From positions 1-64,000 of the forward strand of contig MKTC01000010.1 in NCBI GenBank assembly GCA_001897535.1: a stretch of 64,000 nt of DNA, read 5' to 3'. Both the position numbers and the translations under genes were made by a program. Positions 17,303 through 25,954 of the stretch are shown here, piece by piece. How positions within the stretch are numbered: position 1 is the stretch's first letter; each line of letters opens with the position of its first letter. A model generated the notes under the pieces. The model was not told the DNA's origin and made no database searches. It saw only the letters and a program-made list of their open reading frames with translations. Origin of the DNA: Bacteroidetes bacterium 37-13. Lineage in GTDB: Bacteria > Bacteroidota > Bacteroidia > Chitinophagales > LD1.

Positions 17303-18877
17303 GTGCCTAAATATTTGAAAATTATTCTTCTGCTAACAGTTTTTGTATTCAGTATTTTACTTGCACTAAAATTCTGGAATAAAGAAAGCTACGCAGAAAA
17401 AGCGCTTCATCTCTTAAATTCCAAATTTGGAAAAGAAACTGTTACAAATGGCAGCGATACGCACTCGATGAACCAAACCGAGTTGCTGAAACTTTATTAC
17501 CTGCAACACAAACAAGCTTTAATTGCAGAAGACAATGCAAAGAAAACACTTGAAAAAAATTTGCTGCTTAGAATGTTGCAATATGCTGATAGCCTTGGTT
17601 TAGACTCTAAAGATTATCACGAAAAATATTTAAAAAATTTTGAAAGCCATTTAAACAATCCAAACTACAGCTACGAAGAAAATTTGGTGCAAACCGAAGT
17701 AGTATTTGCAGATGCAGCTATCTCGTTTTTATTTGATGTTGCTTATGGAAAAGATATTCCTGAATTGGAATACAACGGCATAAAACCTTTTATTGATAGC
17801 GCACGAATCACCAATGCTTTGCAGCAAGTAATTTCAACCAAGCAGTGGCACAATGTTTTAGATACACTTGAACCCAAAATTCCCGAATACGTAAAACTGA
17901 AAAACTACTACAATTACTTGCGAATATATATTGAAAACAATCCTCAAATTGACACTTTAAAATGCACTGCCGAAAACAATTCTATTGTAACAAAAAAACT
18001 CTTCGCGCTACAATTCGCTACAGAAAATACAACTCAAGATTCCACATTCTATAATGCACTTATTCAGTTTCAAACTTCCATTGGAATTGTGCCAAGTGGT
18101 AAATTAGATAAGCGCACTTTAGAAGAACTCAACACTCCACTTTCATTTAGAGTTCAACAACTAAAACAAAGCCTCAACTGCTGGCGCTGGACGGGCAGAG
18201 TGGCAGAAAAAAAATTTATTTTAGTAAATATTCCTGCGGCTACTTTGCGGATAGTGCAGCGTGATTCTACTTCCGAAATAAATATGCGTGTAATAGTTGG
18301 CAAAGAACAAACCCGAACACCAATTTTTACAGCCTATATTTCTAAAATTGTAACTTATCCGTATTGGTTTCCTACTTATAATATTGCTTCAAAAGAAATT
18401 CTACCAAAGGTAAAAAAAGACATTTCGTACTTAGCCAAAAACGATTTTGCGGTATTGGATAAAAAAGGGAATGAAGTAGATCCGGCAAGCATAAACTGGC
18501 AAAACATTTCGCCACGAAATCTACCTTATACTTTTAGACAAGGAACAGGCTGCGACAATTCGCTTGGCGTGATGAAATTTGACTTAAACAGCCCTTTCAG
18601 CATTTATTTACACGATACCAACAGACGCGATTTATTTACTAAAAATGATAGACATTTGAGCCACGGCTGCGTGCGTTTGGAGAAACCGTTTTTATTGGCA
18701 AGTATTCTCTTGGGCGATTCGGTAAACACTGCTTACTTAAACGAATGTTTAAAGAACGAAAAACCGCGCGATATAAAGCTACCGCAGAAATTTCCGGTAT
18801 TGCTCTTTTACCTCACAGCCGATATAAACCAACAAGGCAAACTGCAATTTTTTAAAGATGTGTATAAGAAAATTTAA
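17303..18877 (+). CDS. L,D-transpeptidase with peptidoglycan-binding domain (YcbB/LdtD-like)
   Basis: 524 residues. An N-terminal signal anchor (KIILLLTVFVFSILLALKF) places the enzyme in the periplasm. A PG-binding-like segment (FQTSIGIVPSGKLDKRTLEE) precedes a YkuD domain with the active-site region from HDTNRRDLF to SHGCVRLEKP, where the cysteine is the nucleophile. Such enzymes make 3-3 cross-links or attach lipoproteins to peptidoglycan and are insensitive to most penicillins. The start is GTG at 17303; no ATG is nearby. It is followed after 126 bp by the PurF-type gene, with no gene in the gap. Confidence 0.92.
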   Translation: MPKYLKIILLLTVFVFSILLALKFWNKESYAEKALHLLNSKFGKETVTNGSDTHSMNQTELLKLYYLQHKQALIAEDNAKKTLEKNLLLRMLQYADSLGLDSKDYHEKYLKNFESHLNNPNYSYEENLVQTEVVFADAAISFLFDVAYGKDIPELEYNGIKPFIDSARITNALQQVISTKQWHNVLDTLEPKIPEYVKLKNYYNYLRIYIENNPQIDTLKCTAENNSIVTKKLFALQFATENTTQDSTFYNALIQFQTSIGIVPSGKLDKRTLEELNTPLSFRVQQLKQSLNCWRWTGRVAEKKFILVNIPAATLRIVQRDSTSEINMRVIVGKEQTRTPIFTAYISKIVTYPYWFPTYNIASKEILPKVKKDISYLAKNDFAVLDKKGNEVDPASINWQNISPRNLPYTFRQGTGCDNSLGVMKFDLNSPFSIYLHDTNRRDLFTKNDRHLSHGCVRLEKPFLLASILLGDSVNTAYLNECLKNEKPRDIKLPQKFPVLLFYLTADINQQGKLQFFKDVYKKI

Positions 18878-19003
18878 GTATGCTTTTACTCATAAAATCC
18901 AACTATACCAAAGCAGGTTTTGAACAAATTAAGAACATACTTCTGTTATTTTTCCAAAACCATTATTTTCATGGAAAGTATTTCATAAATTTGCAATCGC
19001 TAT

Positions 19004-20902
19004 ATGAGCGATATAATAAAGCACGAGTGCGGCATAGCACTTATTCGGTTGCTAAAACCTTTAGAATATTACGTTGAAAAATACCGAACCATAGCTTACG
19101 GCTTAAACAAGTTGTATTTGCTAATGGAAAAACAACACAACAGAGGGCAAGATGGCGCAGGCGTTGGCGTTATTAAAATTGATCCACCAATGGGAATTCA
19201 GTTTTTTAACCGCAGCCTTTCTACCAAAACTCAACCCATTGTAGATATTTTCGACCGCGTATTTGCTACCTTTCCTAAAGGAAGAAAACCTTTGGAAAAT
19301 CCTACGGCAGAAGCAGCATGGAACAAGGAAAATGTACCGTTTGTTGGCGAGCTACTGCTCGGGCATTTGCGCTATGGCACTTTTGGCAAAAATAGCGACA
19401 GCTATTGCCATCCATTTTTCCGCGAAAACAACTGGATAACCAGAAATTTAGCATTGGCAGGAAACTTTAATTTAACCAATGTTGAAGAGCTATTCGCCAA
19501 TTTAATAGAACTTGGTCAGCACCCACGCGAACACAGCGACACGGTTACTGTAATGGAAAAAATCGGTCATTTTTTAGATACCGAAGTGCAAACACTTTTC
19601 GACCATTACCATAATCAAGGTTACAACAATAGAGAAACAACCAATTTTATTGCACAAGATTTAGATGTTGCAAGAATTTTGCAGCGCAGCGCCAAAGATT
19701 TTGATGGCGGCTATGTAATGGCAGGAATGCTCGGGCATGGCGATGCATTTGTGCTTCGCGACCCAAATGGAATAAGACCGGCTTACTACTATTGCGATGA
19801 TGAAGTGGCAGTAGTTGCTAGCGAGCGTCCTGCAATACAAACTACTTTTAATGTTCACTACGATAGCATAAAAGAAATTCAACCCGGAAGCGCCATTATT
19901 ATTAAGAAAGATGGCAGAGTAAAGCACACACCAATTTTAGAACCTAAGGAAAGAAAAAGTTGTAGTTTCGAGCGAATTTATTTTAGCCGCGGTTCAGATT
20001 TTGAAATTTACAACGAAAGAAAAGAATTAGGCAGAACGCTTAGCGAAACTGTTTTAAAAGCAGTAAACTACGATTTTGAAAACACCGTATTTTCATTTAT
20101 TCCAAACACGGCAGAAGTAGCGTTTTATGGCTTAGTAAAAGGCGCAGAAGACTTTTTGAACCAATATAAAACCGATAAAATTGCAGCCAATCCAAACATG
20201 CCGAGCGAAGAGTTAAACAGACTCTTAAAACTAAGACCGCGCGTAGAAAAAATTGCGGTAAAAGATGTAAAAATGCGCACTTTCATTACCGATGATGCCA
20301 GCCGCGATGAAATGGTGAGCCATGTTTATGACATTACTTATGGCAGCGTAGTCCCAAACACCGATACTTTAGTAGTAATTGACGATTCCATTGTACGCGG
20401 CACCACACTTCAAAAAAGTATTCTTTCTATTTTAGACAGATTAAGTCCGAAAAAAATAATTATCGTTTCTTCTGCTCCGCAAATTCGCTATCCCGATTGC
20501 TATGGAATAGACATGAGCCGAATGAATGATTTTATAGCCTTTAGAGCCTTAATTGCCAAGCTCAAAGAAGATAAAAAAGAGCATTTAATAAATGAAGTTT
20601 ACGAAATGTGTAAACAAGATGAAGACAAGCCGCTTCACCAGATTGAAAACCATGTAAAGAAACTATACAAGCAATATACTGCCGAAGAAATAAGCCAAAA
20701 AATTTCTGAAATTGTGCGGCCACAGCAGATATTTGCCGATGTGCAAGTAATTTTCCAAACTATAGAAAATTTACACCAAGCATGTCCTAAAAATAAAGGC
20801 GATTGGTACTTTACCGGCAACTACCCTACTCCGGGCGGAAACCGAGTGGTAAACAAAGCCTTTATGAATTTTGTTGAAGGGAATAATAATAGAGCATATT
20901 GA
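19004..20902 (+). CDS. Long PurF-type glutamine amidophosphoribosyltransferase
   Basis: 632 residues. An N-terminal class II glutaminase begins after a short propeptide-like MSDIIKHE; Cys9 in HECGIALI would be the nucleophile once that segment is removed, as in Bacillus PurF. RGQDGAGVGV and LGHLRYGT follow. The phosphoribosyltransferase part has the PRPP loop VVIDDSIVRGTTLQKS. Standard PurF is about 470-500 residues; this one has extra glutaminase inserts and a C-terminal extension of roughly 110 residues. Bacteroidota commonly carry such a long paralogue besides ordinary PurF, so its role in the first step of purine synthesis should not be assumed. TAAATTTG at 18986-18993 is a good -7 box, implying a nearly leaderless mRNA at ATG 19004. 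Confidence 0.85.
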   Translation: MSDIIKHECGIALIRLLKPLEYYVEKYRTIAYGLNKLYLLMEKQHNRGQDGAGVGVIKIDPPMGIQFFNRSLSTKTQPIVDIFDRVFATFPKGRKPLENPTAEAAWNKENVPFVGELLLGHLRYGTFGKNSDSYCHPFFRENNWITRNLALAGNFNLTNVEELFANLIELGQHPREHSDTVTVMEKIGHFLDTEVQTLFDHYHNQGYNNRETTNFIAQDLDVARILQRSAKDFDGGYVMAGMLGHGDAFVLRDPNGIRPAYYYCDDEVAVVASERPAIQTTFNVHYDSIKEIQPGSAIIIKKDGRVKHTPILEPKERKSCSFERIYFSRGSDFEIYNERKELGRTLSETVLKAVNYDFENTVFSFIPNTAEVAFYGLVKGAEDFLNQYKTDKIAANPNMPSEELNRLLKLRPRVEKIAVKDVKMRTFITDDASRDEMVSHVYDITYGSVVPNTDTLVVIDDSIVRGTTLQKSILSILDRLSPKKIIIVSSAPQIRYPDCYGIDMSRMNDFIAFRALIAKLKEDKKEHLINEVYEMCKQDEDKPLHQIENHVKKLYKQYTAEEISQKISEIVRPQQIFADVQVIFQTIENLHQACPKNKGDWYFTGNYPTPGGNRVVNKAFMNFVEGNNNRAY

Positions 20903-21087
20903 ATTTTTAATGTGCAAATGAGAGAAGTGAAAAGTTAAGCAATTTCTATTTGCCCATCGCTCACGGCTCAAAACTCAAAACTGTTTTCTTAATTCTTGGC
21001 TCTTGGTTCTAACTTCTATCCTTCCATCTCACTTTCAATCTATCATGAATAGTTCGTATTTCAGCTAAACATTTACTTTTGCACCCA

Positions 21088-22752
21088 ATGAGTAGAATTT
21101 TACTGTTGCTTAAAGCTTGTTCATTCAGCCTTTTTGCAGATGCACAGGGCTTTTTTTCCGGTTCATTTCAATCAAATACTAACTTTTTCATTCGCGATAC
21201 CGCCATTGGCGCAGCTAATTTGCCACACTACGACAATTACAAAGTAGGAACTGATGCTTGGCTAAACTTAAACTACAACAACGAAAAATATGGGCTCGAA
21301 ATTGGTGCGCGTGTAGATTTTCTATACAACACTATTTTATGGGTTCCAACCAACCCGCAAACCAACGGAGGTTTAGGAATAGTTTACATCAAAAAGAAAG
21401 TAAAAGATGTAACCATCACCGGAGGTTATTTCTACGACCAAATAGCATCAGGAATTATTTACCGCAGTTGGGAAGAGCGCCCACTCGGAATAGACAATGC
21501 GCTGCTTGGAGCAAGAGTGCAATACGATTTTAAAGACTATTTAAAGGTGAAAGCATTTTCGGGAGTGCAAAAAAATCGCTTTACTATTTACAAACAACTT
21601 ATTACCGGTTTTAATGCCGAAGGAAATGCGAATATTAAAGACAAAGTTACTCTGCAACCGGGCGTTGGTTTTATTAACCGATCTATGGATAAAGAAAGCA
21701 TGGAAATGCTTGTGAGTAGAATTGAAACCTTAGACTCTACACAGCGCTTTGTGCCAAAATTTAATGTTTACGCACTCACCTTTTACAATACACTCACAGC
21801 CGGTAATTTTTCTTGGTACATCGAAGGTGCTTTTAAGACTCGCGAGGCAGTGCGTGGCTACAACGATATACTTTACAACAAACCCGGAAATATCATTTAT
21901 ACCACTTTAAATTATTCGCAAAAAGGTTTAGGCGTTTCGCTTTCGTTTAAACGTACAGAATATTTCTCAATGCGCATTTCGCCCAACGATTACAATGCAC
22001 AAGGTATTTTTCAAGGCTTAATGAATTTTCTTCCGCCACTTAGTAAGCAACACTCGCTTCGCTTGCCTGCGCGCTATTTTGCACCTTCGCAAGACCAGCA
22101 AGAATTGGCATTTGGGGCAGATATAAATTATTCACCCAACAAAAAAATGTCGTTCAACTTTAATGGTTCTTACATTCGAGATAATGTGAAAGGCACAGCT
22201 GTGGTTGAAGCAAAATTAAAGGACACAGATACCACACTTTCTCCTGTTCGCAATTTCTTTGCCGAAGGTTTTGTGAGTGGCATTTTTAAACCCATAAAAA
22301 ACTTTGAAATTGAAGTTGGATTTCAATACGTGCGCTACAACCGTTTGCTTTATTTAAACGAAGGAAATATTGCCGTTGATGCCTACACACCATTCACAGA
22401 AATAAGCTATCGTTTCAACCGAAAAATGAGTGTTCGCATGGAATTGCAATACCAACACGTAACTAAAGATTTTGGGCAATGGATTTATGGCTTACTCGAA
22501 TTTAATGTTGCCCCGCGTTGGAGTGTAGCCGTTAGCGATATGTGGAATTTTAAACCCAATCCCGATAATCCCGTGCCATCTGCACGAAAAGGAAATCACT
22601 ACTATTCGGCATTTCTTGCATTTACACACCATGCACACCGCTTTAGCATCAACTACGTAAAACAAGTTGAAGGAATTGTTTGTACAGGAGGCGTTTGCCG
22701 TTTTGAACCCGCCTTTAGTGGAGTAAAAGTTGCCATCACTTCAACTTTCTAA
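21088..22752 (+). CDS. DUF6029 outer-membrane beta-barrel-like protein
   Basis: 554 residues from ATG 21088. A signal peptide (RILLLLKACSFSLFADA-Q) is followed by long runs of alternating hydrophobic/polar residues with frequent aromatic strand ends, as in outer-membrane barrels. The C-terminal signature INYVKQVEGIVCTGGVCRFE and final VAITSTF match the DUF6029 family of Bacteroidota as I know it. Function is not established. TACTTTTG at 21074-21081 is a strong -7 box whose start of transcription would fall almost on the ATG, so the message is nearly leaderless and the in-frame TTG at 21079 is excluded. The 185 bp before it hold nothing else I can name. Confidence 0.82.
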   Translation: MSRILLLLKACSFSLFADAQGFFSGSFQSNTNFFIRDTAIGAANLPHYDNYKVGTDAWLNLNYNNEKYGLEIGARVDFLYNTILWVPTNPQTNGGLGIVYIKKKVKDVTITGGYFYDQIASGIIYRSWEERPLGIDNALLGARVQYDFKDYLKVKAFSGVQKNRFTIYKQLITGFNAEGNANIKDKVTLQPGVGFINRSMDKESMEMLVSRIETLDSTQRFVPKFNVYALTFYNTLTAGNFSWYIEGAFKTREAVRGYNDILYNKPGNIIYTTLNYSQKGLGVSLSFKRTEYFSMRISPNDYNAQGIFQGLMNFLPPLSKQHSLRLPARYFAPSQDQQELAFGADINYSPNKKMSFNFNGSYIRDNVKGTAVVEAKLKDTDTTLSPVRNFFAEGFVSGIFKPIKNFEIEVGFQYVRYNRLLYLNEGNIAVDAYTPFTEISYRFNRKMSVRMELQYQHVTKDFGQWIYGLLEFNVAPRWSVAVSDMWNFKPNPDNPVPSARKGNHYYSAFLAFTHHAHRFSINYVKQVEGIVCTGGVCRFEPAFSGVKVAITSTF

Positions 22753-22858
22753 AAGAAGTTGCTATTCACTTTTAGTTCACTTATTTCACACCGTTGATTT
22801 ATTGTATCAAATTTAAAAAAGGTAAATAATATATTTACCCCGTAAAAACGTATTAAAC

Positions 22859-24088
22859 ATGGCAGAAGCAATCCGCTTAGGACGAATGACAGACACAATG
22901 GAAGAAGGTTTTGTAGCAGAAATTTCTGTAAAAGTTGGCGATACTATTAAAGTTGGCGACACCATTGCAGAAGTAGAAACCGATAAAGCCACCTTACCGC
23001 TCGAATCATATTTTGCAGGCGAAATATTACACTTACAAGCCAAAAAAGGCGACTCACTTAAAATTGGCGACCTTATTGCCGTTGTTGGAAAAAAAGGAGA
23101 GAAATATGATAACTTATTAACTGCAGCTTCAACCGAAAAACCTGCTACTCCGGTAGAAGAAAAACCTAAAACAGTTGCTGCAACTACAACTGAAAAAGTA
23201 ACTACTCAAGTAGCTACACCATTAGCTAATACAGCAACAAACGATGACCGAGTAAAAGCAAGTCCGCTTGCAAAAAAAATAGCCGAAGAAAAAGGTATTG
23301 ATATTCGCACTGTGAAAGGCAGCGGAGAAGATGGCAGAATTGTGAAACGCGATTTAGAATCTTTTGTTCCTGTGGCAACGGCTACAGTAAAACCTTTCTC
23401 TGGCAAAGAATCGTTTACCGAAGTTCGTGTTTCGCAAATGCGCAAAACCATTGCGAAAAGGCTCAGCGATAGTTTTTTCACAGCTCCACATTTTTACCTT
23501 ACTGCCGATATTGCAATGGATAAAGCGGTGAAATTCCGCACAGAAATAAATGCTGTAAGCGAGCAAAAAATCAGCTTCAACGATTTAGTTGTGAAAGCTG
23601 TTGCATTGGCACTTCGCGAAAATCCCGCAGTAAATGTAAATTGGCAAGGCGATACCATTCGCTTTAACCAACACATTCACATTGGCGTTGCCGTAGCGGT
23701 TGAGGAAGGTTTAGTAGTTCCTGTGGTGCGCTTTGCTGATGCAAAAAACATAGGCGATATTTCTACTGAAACCAAAGCGCTTGCACAAAAAGCTTCAAGC
23801 AAAAAACTATTGCCGGAAGATATGCAAGGGAACACTTTCACCATTTCAAATCTTGGAATGTTTGGCATCGAAGAATTTACTGCTATTATCAACGCACCAG
23901 ACGCTTGCATTCTTTCGGTTGGTGCTTTGCGCGATGAAGTTGCATTTGTGAACGAGCAAGTTCAACCTGTAAAGCGAATGAAAGTTACTTTAGGCTGCGA
24001 CCACCGCGCTGTTGATGGCGCTGTTGGTGCTAAATTTTTGCAATCAGTTCGCAAATTTTTAGAAGAACCAATGAGAATGGTTTTGTAA
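22859..24088 (+). CDS. Dihydrolipoamide acyltransferase (E2 of a 2-oxoacid dehydrogenase)
   Basis: Core of a pyruvate- or 2-oxoacid-dehydrogenase complex, passing acyl groups from lipoyl arms to CoA. 409 residues in three parts: one lipoyl domain with Lys43 in VETDKATLPLE, a Thr/Ala/Pro-rich linker, an E3-binding domain (VKASPLAKKIAEEKGID, then GEDGRIVKRDLE), and a catalytic domain ending in DHRAVDG. The first strand (LGRMTDTMEEGF) is most like pyruvate E2. E1 and E3 genes are not adjacent, and only one lipoyl domain is present, shorter than the common Bacteroidota pyruvate E2. A small hairpin GGTAAAT/ATTTACC precedes the ATG. The substrate is inferred, probably pyruvate. Confidence 0.92.
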   Translation: MAEAIRLGRMTDTMEEGFVAEISVKVGDTIKVGDTIAEVETDKATLPLESYFAGEILHLQAKKGDSLKIGDLIAVVGKKGEKYDNLLTAASTEKPATPVEEKPKTVAATTTEKVTTQVATPLANTATNDDRVKASPLAKKIAEEKGIDIRTVKGSGEDGRIVKRDLESFVPVATATVKPFSGKESFTEVRVSQMRKTIAKRLSDSFFTAPHFYLTADIAMDKAVKFRTEINAVSEQKISFNDLVVKAVALALRENPAVNVNWQGDTIRFNQHIHIGVAVAVEEGLVVPVVRFADAKNIGDISTETKALAQKASSKKLLPEDMQGNTFTISNLGMFGIEEFTAIINAPDACILSVGALRDEVAFVNEQVQPVKRMKVTLGCDHRAVDGAVGAKFLQSVRKFLEEPMRMVL

Positions 24089-24097
24089 TACTATTTC

Positions 24098-24904
24098 TCA
24101 CGCCCAAGCGGCAAGCCCATAAAGTAAAATAATACTTTCTAATACCACATTAAACTTGCTTGAAGCATCATTTGGTTTGGCTCTTAAAATAATAAAAGCA
24201 GAGAGCACCAACAGTAAAAGTCTAATGATTGTGGTGTGTAAATTTGGATTTACAATTACTAAAACAACGGCACAACAAGAAAGCAAAAATAGTACGAGCG
24301 CTTTTAATTTTGTTTCGCCTTCCGAAATATAAAACGAGCGGTGATGCTCCGCTGTATCTAAAGCTGCATCGCGCAAATCGAACGATAAGCTAAGTGCCGC
24401 AATGAGAAAAAATACTTGCAAAAATAACCCCAGCACATGAGGCAAATCGTAAATACCACTTGGAAAAGCCACTGTTGCTAAACTCCAATTTGCTCCAACC
24501 ACAAAGTGTTTTAGCCAATAAATATCGCGCAAGCGTTTGCCATCTTTTCGCAAAGTAATAGGAATAAAATACAAGAAAGTAAGCACTCCTGTAAATACCA
24601 TTACCACTTCATTTTGCCAACCTAAGCGATGGTTCAGTAAAAGAAAAAGGCTTAGCCCAACCACAGCCGCTCCCACCAAAAACATAGAAGTAAGCGCAAC
24701 CGATTTTGGCATTTTAGCAGCCGACTCGTTGCTGTGTTTAAAAATTAAGCGAGAGCGCATTGCCAAGTACGCTAAAACGGTGAGCAAGCCCGAAAACAAG
24801 GCAATTCGCCAAGTTTCGGCCAATGGTTTTCCCATTACAGAAAGTGTGTTTAGTGTTAAACTAAATGCACCGGCAGCAAGCAGTAATAAATTTAACCAAA
24901 ACAA
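24098..24904 (-). CDS. UbiA-like integral membrane protein, divergent
   Basis: 268 residues with about eight hydrophobic segments. The C-terminal half has SFDLRDAALD, which fits the second Asp-rich motif of UbiA prenyltransferases (DxxxD), and RDIYWLKHFVVGANWSLATV resembles the helix that follows the first motif in Bacteroidota UbiA-like proteins. The first NDxxDxxxD motif, needed to hold the prenyl diphosphate, is not visible. Either it is a catalytically altered relative, or the substrate site differs. It starts at ATG 24904 and converges on the E2 gene with a 9-bp gap. A proper UbiA enzyme with both motifs lies at 49.2-50.1 kb. Confidence 0.6.
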   Translation of the reverse strand: MFWLNLLLLAAGAFSLTLNTLSVMGKPLAETWRIALFSGLLTVLAYLAMRSRLIFKHSNESAAKMPKSVALTSMFLVGAAVVGLSLFLLLNHRLGWQNEVVMVFTGVLTFLYFIPITLRKDGKRLRDIYWLKHFVVGANWSLATVAFPSGIYDLPHVLGLFLQVFFLIAALSLSFDLRDAALDTAEHHRSFYISEGETKLKALVLFLLSCCAVVLVIVNPNLHTTIIRLLLLVLSAFIILRAKPNDASSKFNVVLESIILLYGLAAWA

Positions 24905-25009
24905 ATACAGCTATTTTGTTTTTGTGAATTTCAGTTTGAAAGTACCATTTACAAAACTCTAATAAAATGTTTAAAGAAAATTAACCCGAGTGAATGCAAT
25001 AAGCACAAA

Positions 25010-25777
25010 TTAATTCGCACCTTTCAGCAGTTTCATATTCAGCAGATGCTCCAACTTTTTATAAGGTACAAGCAAATCGTATGGACCTTTTGCATACGGC
25101 TGAATTTCATAAATATTAAAATGGAAAACCACACCTTCTTTGGTGAAATGAAAATTATCGTTCAGGCGAAAAATTCCATCTTCAAAAAAGAAACCTTCGT
25201 CAGTTAAGTTGTCGTAAGCGCTTAATTGCTCCGATTCTCTAAACACAGCTTCGGCAATTTTTATCACTTGAAAAGTATCTGCCGGTTCATTCAAAAAATC
25301 GGCTAACCAAAGCAATTTAAACGGCTTTAAGCGATAGTGATTAAATTGAGTAAAATAATTGCCGTGAGCGCCTCCCGTAAAGCTTGCTTCATCGTAGCGA
25401 ATCGTTACCATATTTTTGAAAACAGTATCCACACTCACTTGCTTATCCAGCATCCAAGTAATGCCCGATTCCGGAAATTCTTCTTGTGCCGAATGATAAA
25501 CCGATATAAATTCTTTAGCAGTTTTCTCCGGTGTATAAATCACAAAACTATCGTTGAAGTATGAAGCGCCAACTAATTCCAGCGTTATTTTATTTAGTGT
25601 ATCAGCCGCTGTTCCTTTAAATTCTAAATAGCGAATAGTGGCGTTGGTGCAAGATTCTGTTTTGCATGTATCGTCTTTCACAAACACTTCTTTGTTGCTA
25701 TAAGTAAGTTTTGAAACCGAATTATTGCAACTCCAAAACAGCAAACTCAATCCTAAAACAAACCCTACCTTTTTCAT
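25010..25777 (-). CDS. DUF3298/RsiV-like lipoprotein
   Basis: 255 residues. The N-terminus KVGFVLGLSLLFWSC-NN is a lipoprotein signal. The body shows the order DUF4163-like (TLNKITLELVGASYFNDSF) then DUF3298 with the hallmark SFTGGAHGNYFTQFNHYRL and a C-terminal EIQPYAKGPYDLLVPYKKL. This extracytoplasmic module is also found in the anti-sigma factor RsiV, where it binds lysozyme; here there is no anti-sigma part or transmembrane anchor, so the molecular role is unknown. It starts 31 nt after the tRNA-Arg gene on the same strand with no visible terminator between, so both may share a transcript. The 105 bp beyond its stop contain nothing recognisable. Confidence 0.82.
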   Translation of the reverse strand: MKKVGFVLGLSLLFWSCNNSVSKLTYSNKEVFVKDDTCKTESCTNATIRYLEFKGTAADTLNKITLELVGASYFNDSFVIYTPEKTAKEFISVYHSAQEEFPESGITWMLDKQVSVDTVFKNMVTIRYDEASFTGGAHGNYFTQFNHYRLKPFKLLWLADFLNEPADTFQVIKIAEAVFRESEQLSAYDNLTDEGFFFEDGIFRLNDNFHFTKEGVVFHFNIYEIQPYAKGPYDLLVPYKKLEHLLNMKLLKGAN

Positions 25778-25808
25778 ACTTAAATTACTGCTTTGCTTTA
25801 TTGTTTTG

Positions 25809-25880
25809 TGGTCTCAGCGGGAATCGAACCCACATCAAAAGTTTAGGAAACTTCTATTCTATCCGTTGAACTATGAGACC
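25809..25880 (-). tRNA. tRNA-Arg (anticodon CCT)
   Basis: Complete cloverleaf on the minus strand: acceptor GGTCTCA/TGAGACC; D stem GTTC/GAAT; anticodon stem GAAGT/ACTTT around loop TTCCTAA (anticodon CCT, reads AGG); T arm GTGGG-TTCGATT-CCCGC; discriminator A. The 3' CCA is not encoded. It lies between the esterase gene terminator and the DUF3298 lipoprotein. Confidence 0.95.
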
Positions 25881-25905
25881 GGTAAAAAATTCAGCGCGAA
25901 AATAA

Positions 25906-25933
25906 AAAACCCGCACAAAGTTGCGCGGGTTTT
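25906..25933 (-). terminator. Terminator after the tandem esterase gene
   Basis: AAAACCCGC (25906-25914) pairs with GCGGGTTTT (25925-25933), a GC-rich 9-bp stem. On the minus strand it is followed by a T-run (TTTTTTATTTT). It lies 21 bp past the stop codon and 25 bp before the tRNA-Arg gene. Confidence 0.82.
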
Positions 25934-25954
25934 ATCTCGTTTTACAAACTGCGT

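Noticed and set aside
18880-19077. 65-codon reading frame on + before the PurF-type gene
   Set aside because: Its last third runs in another frame of the real gene; no promoter of its own and no family.
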